64,000 nt of DNA from Candidatus Hinthialibacter antarcticus. GTDB lineage: Bacteria > Hinthialibacterota > Hinthialibacteria > Hinthialibacterales > Hinthialibacteraceae. Made by a program: the position numbers and the translations under genes. The stretch is from positions 1 through 64,000 of the forward strand of contig JAVCCE010000027.1 of assembly GCA_030765645.1 (NCBI GenBank), given 5' to 3'. Every line of letters starts with the position of its first letter. Position 1 is the stretch's first letter. Under the pieces are notes generated by a model that made no database searches, was not told where the DNA came from, and worked only from the letters and a program-made list of their open reading frames with translations. Below, in pieces: positions 1 through 9,072 of this stretch.

Positions 1-128
1 ACAGGCGCTCCCAGAGTTGCACCCATGCCTGATTTGGTTTGTCAATTTTTGATGCGCCGGGATACGTTTTCGTAATCAAAATCATGACCATCCATCAATG
101 CAAGTACTCACTTACCGGATGAACCTTA
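1..128 (+). repeat. Dispersed nested-hairpin repeat, copy 1 (right part, cut by window edge)
   Basis: These bases match 57051-57179 almost base for base, with only a few substitutions and one small indel. The first 30 bases are the right arm of the hairpin seen whole at 3510-3591. The remaining roughly 98 bases are the right flank seen at 57080-57179. The left arm lies outside the window. The copy ends at the stop codon of the minus-strand gene that follows, so it forms that gene's 3' flank. Confidence 0.85.
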
Positions 129-3100
129 ATTCTGGTTCACGCCGAGTAGGGTTTTAACTTTGGCTTGCAAATGGACGACGCGGTTGGTTTCGGGGTCGCG
201 CCCGGCAAGCACCAAGTGTCCGTTAGAGACGTGCGATTCAAACACGCGGGCGGATGCGGGCATGTCGAATTCTTTGGTGAAGCGCCCCAAAAATTCGCCC
301 TCATCGCCGCGCCCAAATACATGAAACCACAGGTGCGGACGCTGGCTGTCGAATTCAACCATGAAGCATTTTTTCGCATCGCCAAACAAGAACACCTCGC
401 CGCCCTGGTACGCGGTTTTGGCGGCGGGTTTCCAATCGAGGCGTCCGCGTGTGCGGTTCTCGCCGGTGTAGAGCCACAAGTGTTCGCGATCTTGTTTGGG
501 TGATCCCGCAAAAAACATGGATGCGCCCGACGACACGCAGACCGAGTCAGCCGCGTCGAATTTATTGGGCGTTTCTTGCACCCAGCCGCCCACGCCCGCA
601 GCGTCGGCCATCGCGGAATAGACCGCAGGTTCGCCGTTCATATCGCCTTGCAGCCACAGGCGGCTTTTATGGAACCAAGCCCGCTGTACGTCTTGTAACC
701 CTTTGGGCGGTGCGAAAGCGAGCGGCTTGGCGTTGATCTGGCGCAGAGGCATGACCCGCCCCTGCAAATGGCCGCTTGCGTTTTTTCCCAAAAAGAAGAG
801 CGCGTTGTCGCTCACCGACAAATGCGCATTCAGCCATTCTCCGGCGAAGCGCCCGACGTGTTTGAGCGGGGCCGATTGCGCGGTGTTTGACTGTTCGGGT
901 TCTTTCCAAACATCGCCGCTGCTCATCACGGCGTAGCGCGTGCCATTTTTTATCGCAACGGCTTGCACATCGGGCACGAAGTGGGTCACTTGTTCCCAGG
1001 CGCCTTGGCGGGCGTGAGTTTCATCAATGAGCTTTTGAGGAACGATACGCGGGGCCTGCTGGGCTTGGAGCTCTTCCATCTCGCGTTTGCGGTTGCGTTG
1101 ATTGCGAACTCGATAGGCCAACCACGCCGTTAACGCCGCAACCAATAGCATCCACATCCAGCCCGTTCCATTATTCGTATCAGGATTTCCGGTGCGCGGC
1201 TTCATGTTTGCAAACGCAGGCGCAGTGGCGTATTCGATTTCGTCGGTCGCTCGCGCAGTGCGCCCGTTGGTTGACGAACTTGAACTGCGGCCCGAACCGC
1301 CGCCTCCGCCGCCGAATCCCGGTCGGACCGAGCCGAAGCGTTTTGAGAGCGCGTCGTCTTGCTGCCTATCGCCCAAGGGAGAGCCTGCGTCGGCCTCTCT
1401 CTCTTCGTCGCTTCCGTTGGCGTCGCCTATTTCTTTGGGAGGCTCGTCGCCGGTGTTTTCTGTGGGCAATCCGCCGTCTGGCGCGGTGGATTCATCGCCG
1501 CCTCCTCGCGCATCATCCAACTTGGGCGCTTGTTCTTTTTGTGCAGGCGCCATTGATGACCCTAGCAAACTGCTGAGAGGAATCGAGCCGGGGTTCGCGA
1601 AAGGAACCATTGTGGGGGGCGGCGGCGCGGACGCCGGATCGGGTTCGTCTTCTTCTTCGGCGGGCGTATTTTCGCCCTCATCCTCTGGTGCGTCGCCTGC
1701 GTTTGCGGGAGACGCATTTTGTCCAGACGGCGATTGATCTTCCGCGCCGTTTGCGTTAGCGCCGTCGCCGCTGTCTTCTTGTTGCCGCCCTTGGTCCGCG
1801 TTGGAATTCCCGTTGCCCGCCGCCGCCCCGGAGCCGGAACCCGCACCACCGCCCGGTGATTTCATTGATTGGTTATTACCGCCGCCGCCGTTATTGGATT
1901 GTTGTTCGTCCGGCGCCGCAGCGTTGTCACTTTCGGGTTTTTCTTCTTTGTTTTCTTGATTGTCATTTTCTTCGTTATCTTCAGGACGCTGAGAGTTTTC
2001 GTCTTGCTTGTTGTTTTTCTCTTTTTCTGAACCAGGTTGAGCGTTCTTCACAGAAGTATCGCTCGTGTTCGCTGGATTCGTATTGGAATTTTCGTTGGGC
2101 GTTTGTTGTTGGGCTGTTTGTGAACCCTTTTGGGGAGACGGCGTTTTGTTTTGTGATGTCGGTTTCTGATCGCTGTTTGATTTTGGCGCTGCATTGGGCG
2201 TCTTCGATTTTGCTGGCGGGGACGACTTGCCCGGCTTCGACGAGGATGCGCCGCCGCTTGATGATGAACTGCTCGACTGGCTTGCCGCGCTGTCGCTATT
2301 CGCGCTGGCGTTTGCACCCAGGTCCGTTCCACTCATGTCATCTATATCAGACGACGAATCAACATTAAGCCCGCCACCCGAACCGCTGACGCCGCCCGGG
2401 GCATTGTCGTATTTGTTCTTGTCGGCGCCGTTTTCGTCTTCTCCATTGCTATAGGCGACTTCAATCGGAGGGAATTGATCGCGGGATACGAGCGAGCCGT
2501 CGCTGCGGGTCAGTCGATATTGAAGAAAGCGTCCGCGTTTGTTCAACTGGGTTGCGTCGGATTGCACGGGTTGGCTCCAGGCGCTATACGGTTCGCCCGC
2601 CGCCGGGCTGGTGCGGTATTGCATCTGGACGCTGCTTTGTTTGGGGTTCCAGGTCAGCGACAACATGCGTCCGCTGTCGCCCAGATCAAACTCGCCCATC
2701 ACCGCTTTTTCTTTCGGGCTTGAAGCAAGCGCGGGGTCATGTTGTTGCCATGAAAGCCCCATGCCGCCGCCGCTGAACGCGCCTTGCCAGATTGCGGGGG
2801 CGTTGTCGTCGTTGCGGCCAACGATCATCAATTCATCTTGCCCATTGATGGAGAGCGTTTCGACTGCCTGAATCGGGGCTTCACCCATGTCGAGCCACTG
2901 CGGCGCGGGGCTGTTTGCGTCTGAGGATACCACTCGCCAGCCGCCCTTTGTTTGGATGGCGGCGACAACGCGGTTGTGCGCGAAAATGGGTTGGGTGTGT
3001 TGTTCGGCTTGAGGCGCGGCGCCCCATTCTTGCGGAGCAGTGTTTGGCGAACTCAGGTCGGTTCGGAGGATTTTTGCGCCCGGGGAACCTGGATCGTCAA

Positions 3101-3260
3101 CGGCAAATTGCCAGAAGGGAGCATTTCGCGTCTGGGAACCGCCGTTCCAGGCGCGATTGAAGTCTGGCGCTTCGCGATGGGCGGCGCGCAGAATTTCTCC
3201 ATTCGCGCCCAATGGCGATAACATCAGCAACAAAAGAAACATCCATCGTAACAGGTTCAT
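126..3260 (-). CDS. Large exported membrane protein with two beta-rich domains and a low-complexity linker; function unknown
   Basis: A 1044-residue protein of no family I recognise. It starts with a cleavable-looking signal peptide (about 19 residues, ending LGANG). Residues to about 280 are rich in beta strands and W/G motifs, suggesting a propeller-like sensor domain. Residues about 287-687 are a very low-complexity stretch of Ser, Gly, Asn, Pro, Gln and acidic residues. A single membrane segment at about 697-716 (WMWMLLVAALTAWLAYRV) is followed by a basic stop-transfer stretch. A second beta-rich domain of about 300 residues ends the protein. If the signal peptide and the membrane segment are both real, the last domain is cytoplasmic and the first extracytoplasmic, an envelope-spanning arrangement. 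It stands alone, divergent from the cyclophilin gene. The long plus-strand frames across it are shadows of the low-complexity region. Confidence 0.8.
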   Translation of the reverse strand: MNLLRWMFLLLLMLSPLGANGEILRAAHREAPDFNRAWNGGSQTRNAPFWQFAVDDPGSPGAKILRTDLSSPNTAPQEWGAAPQAEQHTQPIFAHNRVVAAIQTKGGWRVVSSDANSPAPQWLDMGEAPIQAVETLSINGQDELMIVGRNDDNAPAIWQGAFSGGGMGLSWQQHDPALASSPKEKAVMGEFDLGDSGRMLSLTWNPKQSSVQMQYRTSPAAGEPYSAWSQPVQSDATQLNKRGRFLQYRLTRSDGSLVSRDQFPPIEVAYSNGEDENGADKNKYDNAPGGVSGSGGGLNVDSSSDIDDMSGTDLGANASANSDSAASQSSSSSSSGGASSSKPGKSSPPAKSKTPNAAPKSNSDQKPTSQNKTPSPQKGSQTAQQQTPNENSNTNPANTSDTSVKNAQPGSEKEKNNKQDENSQRPEDNEENDNQENKEEKPESDNAAAPDEQQSNNGGGGNNQSMKSPGGGAGSGSGAAAGNGNSNADQGRQQEDSGDGANANGAEDQSPSGQNASPANAGDAPEDEGENTPAEEEDEPDPASAPPPPTMVPFANPGSIPLSSLLGSSMAPAQKEQAPKLDDARGGGDESTAPDGGLPTENTGDEPPKEIGDANGSDEEREADAGSPLGDRQQDDALSKRFGSVRPGFGGGGGGSGRSSSSSTNGRTARATDEIEYATAPAFANMKPRTGNPDTNNGTGWMWMLLVAALTAWLAYRVRNQRNRKREMEELQAQQAPRIVPQKLIDETHARQGAWEQVTHFVPDVQAVAIKNGTRYAVMSSGDVWKEPEQSNTAQSAPLKHVGRFAGEWLNAHLSVSDNALFFLGKNASGHLQGRVMPLRQINAKPLAFAPPKGLQDVQRAWFHKSRLWLQGDMNGEPAVYSAMADAAGVGGWVQETPNKFDAADSVCVSSGASMFFAGSPKQDREHLWLYTGENRTRGRLDWKPAAKTAYQGGEVFLFGDAKKCFMVEFDSQRPHLWFHVFGRGDEGEFLGRFTKEFDMPASARVFESHVSNGHLVLAGRDPETNRVVHLQAKVKTLLGVNQN

Positions 3261-3459
3261 TCGTCAGAGCGCTCCTGGTTTCAGTGAATGGAGATAGAGC
3301 CAATACCACGCCAGTTTGCCTGATTGGTCGATATTCCTTAATCCACTGTTTTTATTTGGTTTAGGAGGGCGGCGATGCGTGAGGAAAAAGAGTGAATCGA
3401 ATGAAATTCGTCAAATTGGCGGTGAGTTTGATAGTTTCCGTCAATTTGAGAGGACAATA

Positions 3460-3591
3460 CTATTTCTGGTTTCTCCGTAATTTGGATTCATTTTTTATCT
3501 TGATGCATTAGGCATGGGTACAACTCTGCTCGCTTCAGTGCGGGCTTTCAGGCCCTTTTGCACAGGCGCTCCCAGAGTTGCACCCATGCCT
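3460..3591 (+). repeat. Dispersed nested-hairpin repeat, copy 2 (complete hairpin)
   Basis: The outer arms 3510-3528 and 3573-3591 are complementary over 19 bases with one mismatch. Inside are a GTGC/GCAC stem and a GGGC/GCCC stem. The left flank from about 3460 resembles the left flank of the copy at 56935-57179, sharing a CCGTAA block and a following TTGGAT/T-run. The repeat lies in the divergent gap 3261-3712, the only other content of which is the presumed promoters of the two flanking genes; I see no clear -35/-10 pair. Confidence 0.85.
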
Positions 3592-3712
3592 GAAACGAAC
3601 GAATGAATTGAAGGAGAGATAAGAGAATTCACCACAATTGACAGACGGGCGGTTTCCGCCTATGTTTCCTAGTTCCATCGCTAAACTTATATGAAACAAA
3701 GGGGATTGCAGA

Positions 3713-4360
3713 ATGCGACGTATATTATTGGTTCCATTCGCTTTATGTGCTATTGCGCTACTCGCCGCTTCCGTAGAAGCCCAAGATACGAAAGAGAAAA
3801 AAATGGATATCAAACCCGAAGAAGAAATTGCATTGTTGCAGACCAGCGAAGGCGACATGGTTCTGCGATTTTTCCCGGATGTTGCGCCGGGCCATGTGAA
3901 GAATTTTAAAGACCTCGCCCGCAAAAAAGACGACAAGGGCGAACTCTTTTATGACGGAACCAAGTTTCACCGCGTCATCAAAGGTTTCATGATTCAAGGC
4001 GGCGATCCGTTGACCAAAGACGACAGCCAGGCGGCGCGTTGGGGAACCGGCGGCCCGGGCCATTCGGTCAAAGCCGAGTTCAACAAGAAATCGCATAAAA
4101 AAGGTACGCTTTCGATGGCGCGTTCGGCCAGCCCCGATTCAGGTGGAAGCCAGTTCTTCATCTGCCATCAGGCGGCGCCGCATCTCGACGGTCAATACAC
4201 CGTGTTCGGCGAGTTGGTTGAAGGGTTGGACGTACTCGACAAGATTGCTGAAACCAAAGTCGGCGGCCCGCAACGCAGCACGCCAGTCGAGCCGATTGTG
4301 GTCAAGCACGTCAAAATCATGACGTGGGAAAAATACGAAGCCAGTAAAAAGGCTGAATAA
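3713..4360 (+). CDS. Periplasmic cyclophilin-type peptidyl-prolyl cis-trans isomerase
   Basis: A 215-residue cyclophilin. It catalyses cis-trans isomerisation of prolyl bonds in proteins folding outside the cytoplasm. A signal peptide of about 23 residues ends at VEAQ. The family signature is present: FHRVIKGFMIQGGDP in the first half, then GSQFFICHQAAPHLDGQYTV and FGELVEGLDVLDKI. The length fits a single-domain bacterial PpiA-like enzyme plus export signal. It is a single gene, followed by a gap of about 90 bases and then the SRP RNA. No intrinsic terminator is visible between them. The fold assignment is secure; the client proteins are unknown. Confidence 0.95.
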   Translation: MRRILLVPFALCAIALLAASVEAQDTKEKKMDIKPEEEIALLQTSEGDMVLRFFPDVAPGHVKNFKDLARKKDDKGELFYDGTKFHRVIKGFMIQGGDPLTKDDSQAARWGTGGPGHSVKAEFNKKSHKKGTLSMARSASPDSGGSQFFICHQAAPHLDGQYTVFGELVEGLDVLDKIAETKVGGPQRSTPVEPIVVKHVKIMTWEKYEASKKAE

Positions 4361-4448
4361 TCAAAATCGGGGCGCTGTCGCTGTCTCCGGTTTCTTGAAA
4401 AGACTGTAAACTATGCAGCTTGCGGCTTTACCGCCGTAAGCGCGGCGT

Positions 4449-4562
4449 AAGGCGCGTCGAAGGTCGATTTTCTGCAATGTCGGTTCGTGAATCAGGTCAG
4501 ATCCGAAAGGAAGCAGCCTTCAACGATTCCCGGCATGTGTATGATGCGGCTGGAGCGCCTTG
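4449..4562 (+). ncRNA. ffs: Signal recognition particle RNA (4.5S, small bacterial type)
   Basis: The domain IV core of SRP RNA is present at about 4492-4518: a GGTCAG half followed by ATCCGAAAGGAAGCAGCC, i.e. the Ffh-binding symmetric loop plus the GGAA tetraloop and its closing strand. Flanking bases pair as expected: TTCGTGAA (4483-4490) with TTCAACGA (4519-4526), and AAGGCGC (4449-4455) with GCGCCTT (4555-4561) closing the rod. About 114 nt is the usual length of the small form. Position just upstream of dnaX-ybaB-recR is a widely conserved gene order. The outer ends are approximate and may extend a few bases further. The RNA overlaps the 5' part of the long open frame leading into dnaX, so that frame cannot all be coding. 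Confidence 0.93.
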
Positions 4563-4609
4563 CGCTGTTGCTTAACCATCGGGTAATTCCACTTTCAGGG
4601 CGATGTATT

Positions 4610-6448
4610 ATGTCGACGCGATCCACACGCTTTATTGTTTCCGCGCTCAAACATCGTCCTCAAACCTTCGGCGAAGTTCTTGCCCAAGACCACGTCATCC
4701 GAACCCTACAACATAGCCTCGAACGCGAACGCATCGCCAACGCCTATATTTTTTCGGGATCGCGCGGCACGGGAAAAACCACCAGTGCGCGTATTTTCGC
4801 CAAGGCGCTGAATTGCGAAAACCGCCAAAACGCCGAGCCGTGTAACGAGTGCAATTCATGCAAGGCGGTGATGCGCGGCGTCCATCCCGACGTGATCGAA
4901 ATCGACGCGGCCTCGAATACCAGTGTGGATAACATTCGCGACCTGCGCGAGGACGCGCGTTTTTCGCCGTCGCAAAGCCCGTACAAGATATATATCATCG
5001 ACGAAAGCCACATGCTCAGCAAAAGCGCGAACAATGCGTTTTTGAAGACGCTCGAAGAACCGCCCGCGCATTGCAAGTTTATTTTCGCGACAACTGAACT
5101 TCATAAGATTCCGAATACGATTCTTTCGCGTTGCCAGCGCTTCCAGTTTCGGCGCATCCCGGTGGCGGTGATTGTTGAACACCTCAAGTCGATCTTGAAA
5201 AACCAGGACGAAGTCGAGATGCCGGGCGAGGAAGAACTCAACCGGGTGTTGTTTCATATCTCACGTCGCGCTGAAGGGGTTTTGCGCGACGCGCTGGTGT
5301 TGCTCGATCAGGCGCTGGCGTTTTGTTCGGGCGGGCTGAACGCCGCCGAGACCGAAGAGATTCTCGGCGTGATCGAGTTCGACCGCATCGATGCGTTTGT
5401 TCGTGCTTTGTTTAACAATCAAGCGGCGGAGGCGTTCGCGCTGATCGACCAGATCGCCGACATGGGCAAAGATATTCGCCTGTTTTTGTCGGAGAGCCTC
5501 AAGCATCTGCGCAACCTCGCGGTGTGCAAACTCTCTGGCGCCGACGCCGACTTGCTTGACCTGCCGATTGAGTTCATCAAGCAACTGGAAGAAACCGCAG
5601 GCAATACCAGCCTGGAACAAATTTTATACATTACCGACATGCTGTGGGACGCCGAACGCCGCATGGCGTTTTCGTCTGATGCGCGACTCATCATGGAGAT
5701 GTACGCGCTCAAAGCGTCGAAGGTCAGCCAGGCGGTGAAGATCGACGACCTGCTCAGCAAGATTGGCAACGCGCCCGTCGCGCTGCCGCAGAGTATTGCG
5801 CCCAACCCCGGCGCGGACGCTTTGATCACCGCACCCGTAAAACCTGCGGCTCCTGCTCCAGAGCCGAAAGTACAAACACCACCAGCGCAAGCCGCGTCTG
5901 ACGACGATGTCCCACCGCCGATTGGCGAAGCGCCGCCCATTGTGAATGAGCCTGCGCCGACGCCAGAGCCTACGCCGGAGCCGGTCCCGCAGGCGGCGCC
6001 TGCTGTGGAACCAAAACGCGCCGAGCCGACCGCTGATTTGTTGCGCTCGACCTGGGACCAGTTTCTGCATGAAGTTGAAGAAGAAAACCCGTTTCTCGCA
6101 GGCAGTTTGAACGACAGCGTCCCCATTGAAATCACCGGACAAAACTTGCGGGTTGCGTTGCCGGCTGAGAATGCGTACCACTTAAAATTGCTCAACCAAC
6201 CGCGCAACGGCAAGGCGATTACCCAGTTTTTACAGAAATCATTCGGTAAGCCGCTCAAGGTCATTTATGAAGTACGGCAGGACATGCCCGCGACCGAAGC
6301 CAGCAGCGACGAGGCTGAGCCGGAGCCTGCCGAACCCGCCATGACGCGCGGCGAATTGTTGGAGAAGGTTCAACAAGACCCGGTGATGAGTAAACTTATA
6401 GAAGAACTGCCGGGACGCATCACCGACATCAAACCCGAAAAAGCCTAA
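4610..6448 (+). CDS. dnaX: DNA polymerase III subunits gamma/tau
   Basis: The clamp-loader ATPase of the replisome, 612 residues from this start. It has a Walker A loop GSRGTGKTT (about residue 50), a four-cysteine zinc module (C-x8-C-x2-C-x2-C, about residues 70-84), a DESHML Walker B and the sensor motif LSRCQRFQF. After about residue 370 follows a Pro/Ala/Glu-rich linker and a C-terminal domain, as expected for tau. The frame is open from 4487, but that part is the SRP RNA, so I place the start at ATG 4610, where MSTRSTRFIVSALKHRPQTF begins like known DnaX proteins. No slippery heptamer was looked for exhaustively, so a separate gamma product is not claimed. Confidence 0.96.
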   Translation: MSTRSTRFIVSALKHRPQTFGEVLAQDHVIRTLQHSLERERIANAYIFSGSRGTGKTTSARIFAKALNCENRQNAEPCNECNSCKAVMRGVHPDVIEIDAASNTSVDNIRDLREDARFSPSQSPYKIYIIDESHMLSKSANNAFLKTLEEPPAHCKFIFATTELHKIPNTILSRCQRFQFRRIPVAVIVEHLKSILKNQDEVEMPGEEELNRVLFHISRRAEGVLRDALVLLDQALAFCSGGLNAAETEEILGVIEFDRIDAFVRALFNNQAAEAFALIDQIADMGKDIRLFLSESLKHLRNLAVCKLSGADADLLDLPIEFIKQLEETAGNTSLEQILYITDMLWDAERRMAFSSDARLIMEMYALKASKVSQAVKIDDLLSKIGNAPVALPQSIAPNPGADALITAPVKPAAPAPEPKVQTPPAQAASDDDVPPPIGEAPPIVNEPAPTPEPTPEPVPQAAPAVEPKRAEPTADLLRSTWDQFLHEVEEENPFLAGSLNDSVPIEITGQNLRVALPAENAYHLKLLNQPRNGKAITQFLQKSFGKPLKVIYEVRQDMPATEASSDEAEPEPAEPAMTRGELLEKVQQDPVMSKLIEELPGRITDIKPEKA

Positions 6449-6470
6449 GCCCGGCCCCACAGGAGCAGAT

Positions 6471-6794
6471 ATGAAAGGTCTCGGAAATATTGGCAACCTG
6501 TTTGCCCAAGCGAAACAAATGCAGCAAAAAATGGCTGACATTCAAGCCGAACTCGAGCGCGAGTCGGTCACTGGCTCCGCTGGCGGCGGGATGGTGCAAG
6601 TCACCATGAACGGCAAGCAGAAAATTACCGCGATTAAAATTGAGCCCGACATCGTCGATCCAAGCGACTTAAGTATGTTAGAAGATTTGATTGTGGTCGC
6701 CGTCAACGAAGCCCAAGACCGCGTACAAGAAGTCGTCAAAGAACGCATGACCTCGCTGACCGGGGGCATCGACATTCCAGGAATCACGTCATGA
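6471..6794 (+). CDS. ybaB: YbaB/EbfC family nucleoid-associated protein
   Basis: A 107-residue protein of the YbaB/EbfC family, small dimeric DNA-binding proteins that usually sit between dnaX and recR. The sequence has the typical N-terminal helix with FAQAKQMQQKMADIQ, then the beta core VTGSAGGGMVQVTMNGKQ, then DLIVVAVNEAQDRVQE. A GGAG ribosome-binding site precedes the ATG. It begins 22 bases after dnaX and its stop overlaps the recR start by four bases (ATGA), so the three genes are co-transcribed and probably translationally coupled. Confidence 0.95.
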   Translation: MKGLGNIGNLFAQAKQMQQKMADIQAELERESVTGSAGGGMVQVTMNGKQKITAIKIEPDIVDPSDLSMLEDLIVVAVNEAQDRVQEVVKERMTSLTGGIDIPGITS

Positions 6795-7408
6795 ACGACG
6801 CGCCAGGCCCGCTCTCATCGGCGCCGATCATTGAAACGGCGGTGAGGCAGTTGTCGAAACTGCCCGGCATTGGCCCGCGCATGGCGCAACGCTTGGTGTT
6901 GGCGCTGCTCAAACGCCCCAGGCAGGAAGTCGAAGACTTGGCGCATGCGCTGTCGCAACTGGTCAACAACGTATTCGCGTGCAGCGTGTGCGGACACTTC
7001 GACCAGACCGACCCCTGCCGCATCTGCAGCGACGAGCGCCGCGAAAAAAGCGTGATCTGCGTCATCGAACAACAACAAGACCTCATCGCCGTCGAACGCA
7101 CCGGCAAATTCCGGGGGCAGTATCACATCCTCGGCGGCGTACTCTCGCCGATTGACGGCGTCGGGCCGGAAGAGATCGGCATTCCCAAATTCATTAAGCG
7201 CCTGCATGAGCCGATTGAAGAAATCATTCTCGCGACTAACCCCACCATCGAAGGCGACGCCACCGCGCATTACATTCAAGACATTGTCAAACCGCTGGGA
7301 ATCAAAGTGACCCGCCTCGCCCGCGGGCTGCCATCCGGCAGCGACATCGAATACGCCGACGAAACCACCCTCACCCTCGCGCTCTCATCACGTTTTGAGA
7401 TGAAGTAG
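6791..7408 (+). CDS. recR: Recombination mediator RecR
   Basis: A 205-residue RecR, which works with RecO and RecF to load RecA on gapped DNA. Features in order are a helix-hairpin-helix (LSKLPGIGPRMAQRLV), a four-cysteine zinc finger (CSVCGHFDQTDPCRIC) and a Toprim domain (ICVIEQQQDLIAVERTGKF through GVGPEEIGI). It ends with the ARGLPSGSDIEYADE motif conserved in the family. The length is normal. It is the last gene of the ffs-dnaX-ybaB-recR block; 293 bases of non-coding sequence follow. Confidence 0.97.
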   Translation: MNDAPGPLSSAPIIETAVRQLSKLPGIGPRMAQRLVLALLKRPRQEVEDLAHALSQLVNNVFACSVCGHFDQTDPCRICSDERREKSVICVIEQQQDLIAVERTGKFRGQYHILGGVLSPIDGVGPEEIGIPKFIKRLHEPIEEIILATNPTIEGDATAHYIQDIVKPLGIKVTRLARGLPSGSDIEYADETTLTLALSSRFEMK

Positions 7409-7701
7409 GGCGCGGCCTTCGTGTTGTCTAGAGGGTAATAATTATGCGCAACCTACACCCTCGCCCCCGCTGGGAGAAGGAAATACGGTTTCACACAAAT
7501 AAAAGAAATGCGATAAAGCGTTAATGTTGGAGCGCCGTTGTCCACAACGGCATTCAATGCGAGCGTGGACGCTCGCGCTCCAAGATTGCTTCGCGGCGCT
7601 GCCAGAACTGTCCTCCCCTACGAGCGTATTGATCTTCTTGCCATTTTCATTTCAAATACATCTATAATTTTTTTGATAAATCAAAACGTAGAGGAATCCC
7701 T
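7409..7701. other. Intergenic gap with a degenerate repeat and a three-hairpin palindrome
   Basis: No gene is visible. Around 7446-7480 lies a degraded copy of the CCCTC...GGGAGAAGG hairpin that is perfect at 54446-54466. At 7527-7583 is a separate palindromic unit listed on its own. The last 60 bases are AT-rich and probably carry the sulfatase promoter. Confidence 0.6.
7527..7583. repeat. Palindromic unit with two internal hairpins
   Basis: The ends TTGGAGCGC and GCGCTCCAA are perfect inverted repeats. Between them sit two further hairpins, CGTTGT/ACAACG and GAGCGT/ACGCTC. The cloverleaf-like layout is typical of REP/MITE-like intergenic units. Only one copy was found in this window. Confidence 0.75.
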
Positions 7702-9036
7702 ATGCCGTTGAATCGTCGAACCTTTTGTTTAAGCAGCCTCGCCGCGCTGGCGGGTGCGCCGTTGGCAGGCGCGAGCGGCGCCAATCGGCCCAACATCATC
7801 CTGATGATGTCTGACGACCAGGGCTGGGGCGACGCGGGCTTTCGCGGACATCCACACCTCAAGACGCCAGCGTTAGATGACATGGCCCGGCGCGGAGTGA
7901 CCTTCAATCGGTTTTACTCGGCCTCGCCGGTGTGCTCGCCCACGCGCGCCAGTTGCTTGACCGGGCGCCACCCACATCGAATCGGCGTTTTCGGCGCCAA
8001 CTCCGGCGACGCGAAGGCGCCATCAAAATTTCCATTACGCAAGCAAGAATTGACGCTGGCGGAGGCGCTAAAACAATACGGGTATGCCACCGGACACTTT
8101 GGCAAATGGCACTTGGGCAACGTAAAAGGAGACAACGCCAATACGCCCGCTCAACATGGGTTTGATGAGTGGTTTTCGACGGTGCGAAAAGTCTCGACGC
8201 TTGATCCTGAAGATTACGTTCACAACGGCGAACCAGTGGCGCCGCTTAAAGGCGACGACTCGATGCACATCATGAACCGGGCGCTGCCGTTTATCGAGAA
8301 TGCGGTCAGCAATGATACGCCGTTCTTCACGGTGATCTGGTTCCATACGCCTCACGTCCCTTTCATTGCCGATGAAGAACACAAAGCGATGTATGAATAT
8401 CACAGCGAATCTCAGCAGAATTTTTGGGGCGCGCTGACCGCGATGGATGAACAAATAGGCCGCTTGCGGCGTGAGTTAGAGCGCCTGGGCGCGGTAGATG
8501 ACACCATGCTGTGGTTTTGCAGCGACAATGGCGCCCGCGACAGCGGGCCTGGGTTCCCAGGGACAAACCTGCCCTATCGCAACGGGAAAGCAACGCTCTA
8601 TGAGGGCGGCGTCAGAGTGATAAGCCTGCTGGAATGGTCGCGTATGTTTCGTGAACCCAAACAGGTAGATATGGCGTGCAGCACGTCTGATTATCTGCCA
8701 ACGATTTTTGATTACTTAAATATCCAGCCCGACCGCCAAGTCGAGCCGATAGACGGCCTCAGCATGAGGGCGGCGTTAGATCAGGGCATGACGATGCGGC
8801 CCAAGCCGATTGGGTTTCAATATCAAAAACGCGCCGCTTGGATCGATGGGCGATATAAGTTAATCGCGCAGATCGAAGGCGATCCGCAATATGAGTTATA
8901 CGATCTTGAGAGCGATCCCAGCGAGGAGAAGAACCTTGCTGCTGAAAATCCATCCCGCGTTCAACGGTTGGCTCATCAACTGAAACTGTGGATGGAGTCA
9001 TGCCGCCGCAGTGATTTGGGCGCTGATTATTTGTGA
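7702..9036 (+). CDS. Exported sulfatase (arylsulfatase family S1)
   Basis: A 444-residue formylglycine-dependent sulfatase. It hydrolyses sulfate esters, most likely on polysaccharides or sulfated sugars, outside the cytoplasm. The start carries a Tat-like signal (NRRTFCLSS plus hydrophobic stretch). Metal ligands appear in NIILMMSDDQGWGD; Cys78 in CSPTR is the residue converted to formylglycine; GHFGKWHLG and FCSDNGARDSG are further active-site motifs. The C-terminal ELYDLESDPSEEKNLA is the usual family ending. It is monocistronic, one of three Tat-type sulfatases in the window, the three not clustered together. The substrate cannot be read from the sequence. Confidence 0.93.
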   Translation: MPLNRRTFCLSSLAALAGAPLAGASGANRPNIILMMSDDQGWGDAGFRGHPHLKTPALDDMARRGVTFNRFYSASPVCSPTRASCLTGRHPHRIGVFGANSGDAKAPSKFPLRKQELTLAEALKQYGYATGHFGKWHLGNVKGDNANTPAQHGFDEWFSTVRKVSTLDPEDYVHNGEPVAPLKGDDSMHIMNRALPFIENAVSNDTPFFTVIWFHTPHVPFIADEEHKAMYEYHSESQQNFWGALTAMDEQIGRLRRELERLGAVDDTMLWFCSDNGARDSGPGFPGTNLPYRNGKATLYEGGVRVISLLEWSRMFREPKQVDMACSTSDYLPTIFDYLNIQPDRQVEPIDGLSMRAALDQGMTMRPKPIGFQYQKRAAWIDGRYKLIAQIEGDPQYELYDLESDPSEEKNLAAENPSRVQRLAHQLKLWMESCRRSDLGADYL

Positions 9037-9072
9037 ACTGCGAAAGGCATGGGTAGGACAAGGGTAAAAACC

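Noticed and set aside
1192-1737. A 181-residue plus-strand frame inside the large minus-strand gene
   Set aside because: It is the antisense shadow of the low-complexity Ser/Gly/Pro/Glu linker; composition is extreme and there is no ribosome-binding site.
4487-4609. Upstream extension of dnaX by 41 codons from ATG 4487
   Set aside because: These bases are most of the SRP RNA and its 3' end; the DnaX-like sequence begins only at MSTRSTRF, encoded from 4610.
5419-6264. A 281-residue minus-strand frame inside dnaX
   Set aside because: Antisense shadow of GC-rich codons across the tau linker; no family motif, and dnaX is certain.
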